This document shows positions 63,900 to 64,000 of a stretch of 64,000 nt of DNA, one piece after another; position 1 is the first letter of the stretch, and every line of letters starts with the position of its first letter. A program made the translations under genes and the position numbers. The stretch is from contig CP179201.1 in the NCBI GenBank assembly GCA_051201605.1, forward strand, positions 434,001 to 498,000, written 5' to 3'. The DNA is from CABZJG01 sp902512685. GTDB taxonomy: Bacteria; Pseudomonadota; Alphaproteobacteria; Rhodobacterales; Rhodobacteraceae. A model generated the notes under the pieces. That model was not told the origin of the DNA and ran no database searches. It saw nothing but the letters and a program-made list of their open reading frames with translations.

Positions 63900-64000
63900 A
63901 TGGCCGTTTTTTTGAACGCAGACGATCCGGACTTTGAACCTGCATTTGTAACGCTTTTGGGGGCCAAGCGCGAAGACAGCCCCGATGTGCAAAATGTTGT
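63900..64000 (+). CDS. hisD: Histidinol dehydrogenase (partial, N-terminus only)
   Basis: The first 33 codons from ATG 63900 read MAVFLNADDPDFEPAFVTLL then GAKREDSPDVQNVV, matching the HisD N-terminus, where PDFE...KREDSPDV is characteristic. The position after murA-DUF2948 is the standard order in the family. HisD makes L-histidine from L-histidinol. It continues beyond the window, so the catalytic part is not seen. Confidence 0.85.
   Translation, partial: MAVFLNADDPDFEPAFVTLLGAKREDSPDVQNV

Noticed and set aside
1..64000. CRISPR arrays, insertion sequences, prophage, rRNA
   Set aside because: No regular repeat-spacer pattern, transposase, phage structural gene or rRNA sequence was seen on either strand.

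Overview
The window looks like a chromosomal segment of a marine alphaproteobacterium of the Rhodobacteraceae (Roseobacter group). The evidence is the murA - DUF2948 - hisD order, DUF2125 and DUF2478 proteins, an RpoE/ChrR singlet-oxygen sigma/anti-sigma pair with its usual target operon, an mreBCD-mrdA-rodA elongasome operon, three fused FAD/GcvT (dimethylglycine-dehydrogenase-like) proteins and two MttB-family methyltransferases without pyrrolysine. Coding density is high. I saw no insertion sequence, prophage, CRISPR array or rRNA.

Left part (1-13000): a partial iolD (minus) is divergent from a run of plus-strand catabolic genes. These are an HpcH/HpaI-type aldolase, a D-2-hydroxyacid dehydrogenase, a Gfo/Idh/MocA oxidoreductase, iolB and a second Gfo/Idh/MocA enzyme. 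A perfect 16-bp palindrome of LacI-family type lies just before the aldolase gene. After a short gap comes a coupled set: MttB-family methyltransferase - kbl - tdh - FAD/GcvT dehydrogenase. This joins N-demethylation chemistry with threonine/glycine interconversion.

Middle (13000-35250): cell-wall genes (two L,D-transpeptidases around a CAP lipoprotein), a GST, a BaiN/HI0933-type flavoprotein, an HNH protein, an enoyl-CoA hydratase/SDR pair, a DUF2125 protein, another SDR, pmbA and a cysQ-like phosphatase. Next come chrR and rpoE (minus), divergent from an amine oxidase - DUF1365 - GPH/MFS transporter - SDR operon. Matching RpoE-type promoters (TNATCY-N18-TAARRW) can be read on both strands between them. 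A saccharopine-dehydrogenase pair, a histidine phosphatase and an orphan formate dehydrogenase alpha subunit follow.

35260-40931 holds three minus-strand glycosyltransferase/methyltransferase genes. Each is cut by one or two in-frame stop codons (four in all, no frameshift), while everything around them is intact. I read them as a locally decaying surface-glycan cluster, and this is the most unusual genetic feature of the window.

Right part (41180-64000): ghrA coupled to the rodA-mrdA-mreD-mreC-mreB operon; a second FAD/GcvT protein; a 557-bp non-coding stretch with several hairpins; a nitroreductase, small membrane protein, DUF2478 protein, PiT phosphate transporter and Nudix hydrolase; then a LysR - MttB - FAD/GcvT module whose divergent spacer holds two inverted repeats. 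The window ends with small proteins, a GFA-family protein, tRNA-Thr(GGT), a short basic protein, murA, a DUF2948 protein and the start of hisD.

The metabolic theme is oxidation of osmolyte-type compounds (inositol, methylated amines) feeding glycine and one-carbon units to folate, with formate dehydrogenase as a possible final C1 sink. Functions are inferred from sequence recognition only; no database search was possible.
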